A program made the position numbers and the translations under genes. The notes under the pieces were generated by a model that saw only the letters and a program-made list of their open reading frames with translations, did no database searches and was not told the origin of the DNA. A stretch of DNA of 61,807 nucleotides from Labilithrix sp. (lineage in GTDB: Bacteria > Myxococcota_A > Polyangia > Polyangiales > Polyangiaceae): assembly GCA_019637105.1 (NCBI GenBank), contig JAHBWF010000027.1:1-61807 (forward strand). The letters run 5' to 3'. Below, piece after piece: positions 60,818 through 61,807 of this stretch (its first letter is position 1; every line of letters starts with the position of its first letter).

Positions 60818-61678
60818 TCACCGCGCGGCGAGGGCGGCGATCTCGCTGTCGTTGAGCCAGCGGTTGTAGATGCGCACCTCGTCGATCCCGCCGCGCCAGG
60901 TCGACGGCGTCCCGGGCAGGTGGCCGAGGCGCACGCTCGTCGGCTCGGTCGGCGGCGCCACGCTCGCCGGAGGAAGCGGTCCGCCGTCGACGGCGGTGAG
61001 GCGCGAGACGCTCTGGCCGTCGACGAAGAGCTCGAGCCGGAAGCCCGGCTCGTAGACGAAGGCCACGTGCGTCCACCTGCCGGGCGTGAGGGCCGGGAAG
61101 GTCGCGTCGAGGGACTCGCCGAGCGCGAGCCCGAGCGTGACGTGGAGCGCGCCGCCGCCGTCGAGCGCGAGCTCCCAGCCGAGATCCGGGCGATGCCAGA
61201 CGACGCCGACCTCGGCGCTCGGCGCGACGTCGCTCCGGACGAAGGCCGCCACGCTGAACGCGCCCGTGAGCTCCAGCTCGGCGCGCGGCCCGATCGAGAC
61301 GAACCCCTCGCCGGGCGCCAACTCGAGCGCGCCGCCGCCGTCGCGCGTGCCGCGCGTCGCGCTCGCGTCGGCCGCCTCGAGCGTGCCGTCGAGCCCGAGC
61401 GGACCGCAGTCGCGCACGAGCGCTCCCGCGAGCTCGTCGAACGCGTACGCGGCGACCAGCCCGACGTCGTCGCAGCGCGACGCGTCCGCCCCGGCGTCGT
61501 CGACGGTCGCCGCCGTCGCGTCGCCGTCGGCCGCGGGGCCGTCGTCGAGGCGCGTCGCGTCGCCGCCGTCCGGAGGTGCGCCGCCCGCCGGCGGATCGCC
61601 CTCGCTGCACGCCGCGATCGGCGCCACGCCGGAGGCGACCGCCACGGCGACCGCGAGCCATCTCTTCGACCATCGCAC
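60818..61678 (-). CDS. LamG/concanavalin-like lectin-domain lipoprotein
   Basis: 286 residues from a GTG at 61678, with TAGACT six bases upstream. The lipobox is APIAAC. An Asp/Ala/Gly linker (GDATRLDDGPAADGDAT) precedes a LamG domain: VAAYAFDE, LGLDGTLEAADA, GAFSVAAFVRSD, WTHVAFVYEPGFRLELFVDGQ and GGIDEVRIYNRWLNDSEIAAL are classic LamG strands. Such domains bind glycans or act as surface adhesins. Nothing recognisable follows in the last 129 bases of the window. Confidence 0.85.
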   Translation of the reverse strand: MRWSKRWLAVAVAVASGVAPIAACSEGDPPAGGAPPDGGDATRLDDGPAADGDATAATVDDAGADASRCDDVGLVAAYAFDELAGALVRDCGPLGLDGTLEAADASATRGTRDGGGALELAPGEGFVSIGPRAELELTGAFSVAAFVRSDVAPSAEVGVVWHRPDLGWELALDGGGALHVTLGLALGESLDATFPALTPGRWTHVAFVYEPGFRLELFVDGQSVSRLTAVDGGPLPPASVAPPTEPTSVRLGHLPGTPSTWRGGIDEVRIYNRWLNDSEIAALAAR

Positions 61679-61807
61679 GCTCCCAGTCTACGCCAGCGCC
61701 GGCCGCGCGCCCGCGTCGATCGTCCGCCGGAAGGGACGCGGCGCGCGACGGCGGCGCTCGGGCTCGGTCGCGCTGCGGCTCCTCGCGGCGCTCGCGGCCG
61801 CCGGCGC

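Overview
The window looks like chromosomal DNA of a myxobacterium of the Polyangiales/Sorangiineae type. Base composition is extremely GC-rich with G/C at nearly every third codon position. There is a MYXO-CTERM-like sorting tail on a cysteine-rich surface protein, a type-3-thrombospondin/OmpA protein, and a kinase-ATPase-TPR giant. Many lipoproteins have Asp/Ala/Gly-rich linkers straight after the lipobox. No rRNA, tRNA, CRISPR array, transposase, phage gene or plasmid function was recognised. The species assignment is inference.

Layout. 1-5.9 kb: 3' part of a NuoM-type membrane subunit, then a minus-strand operon of a MYXO-CTERM surface protein and an OmpA protein, reminiscent of the TraA/TraB outer-membrane-exchange pair. 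6.2-11 kb: ffh (SRP54), a secreted sorbosone-dehydrogenase-like lipoprotein and a CBM9-like lipoprotein. 11-17 kb: an outer-membrane barrel protein, an O-antigen ligase/polymerase with TPR tail, and a convergent Wzc-type tyrosine kinase (polysaccharide assembly). 17-24 kb: an S46 dipeptidyl-peptidase, a small Cys-rich lipoprotein, a VWA lipoprotein followed by an ATP-dependent DNA ligase, and a barrel protein. 24-30 kb: an erythromycin-esterase-family protein, both subunits of a 3-oxoacid CoA-transferase, a phospholipase D, and a murein endopeptidase gene with an apparent one-base frameshift. 30-39 kb: a signalling block with an AAA-TPR protein, a frameshifted PEGA-type gene and a 1346-residue Ser/Thr kinase with a cyclase-like domain, AAA and TPR regions. 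39-42 kb: 1-Cys peroxiredoxin and a polar amino-acid ABC transporter with fused binding protein and permease. 43.2-47.4 kb: four overlapping genes (outer-membrane protein, GH18-like lipoprotein, glutathionylspermidine-synthase-like ATP-grasp ligase, Gly/His-tailed lipoprotein). I consider this the best candidate for an undescribed system. 47.5-61.7 kb: msrB, an Xaa-Pro dipeptidase, two beta-propeller lipoproteins flanking a lipase and an endostatin-fold-like lipoprotein, an aldehyde dehydrogenase, a TetR regulator with its operator, a small membrane peptide under twin palindromes, an Uma2 nuclease with a repeat coiled coil, and a LamG lipoprotein.

Across the window, many genes outside operons lack a Shine-Dalgarno sequence. 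Instead they have a -10-like TAnnnT hexamer only 5-13 nt before the start codon, suggesting widespread leaderless transcription. I used this pattern to choose several starts. Two genes (28657-29774 and 34047-35049) are frame-disrupted; this could be real decay or assembly indels. Residue numbers given below were counted by hand and are approximate to within one or two.
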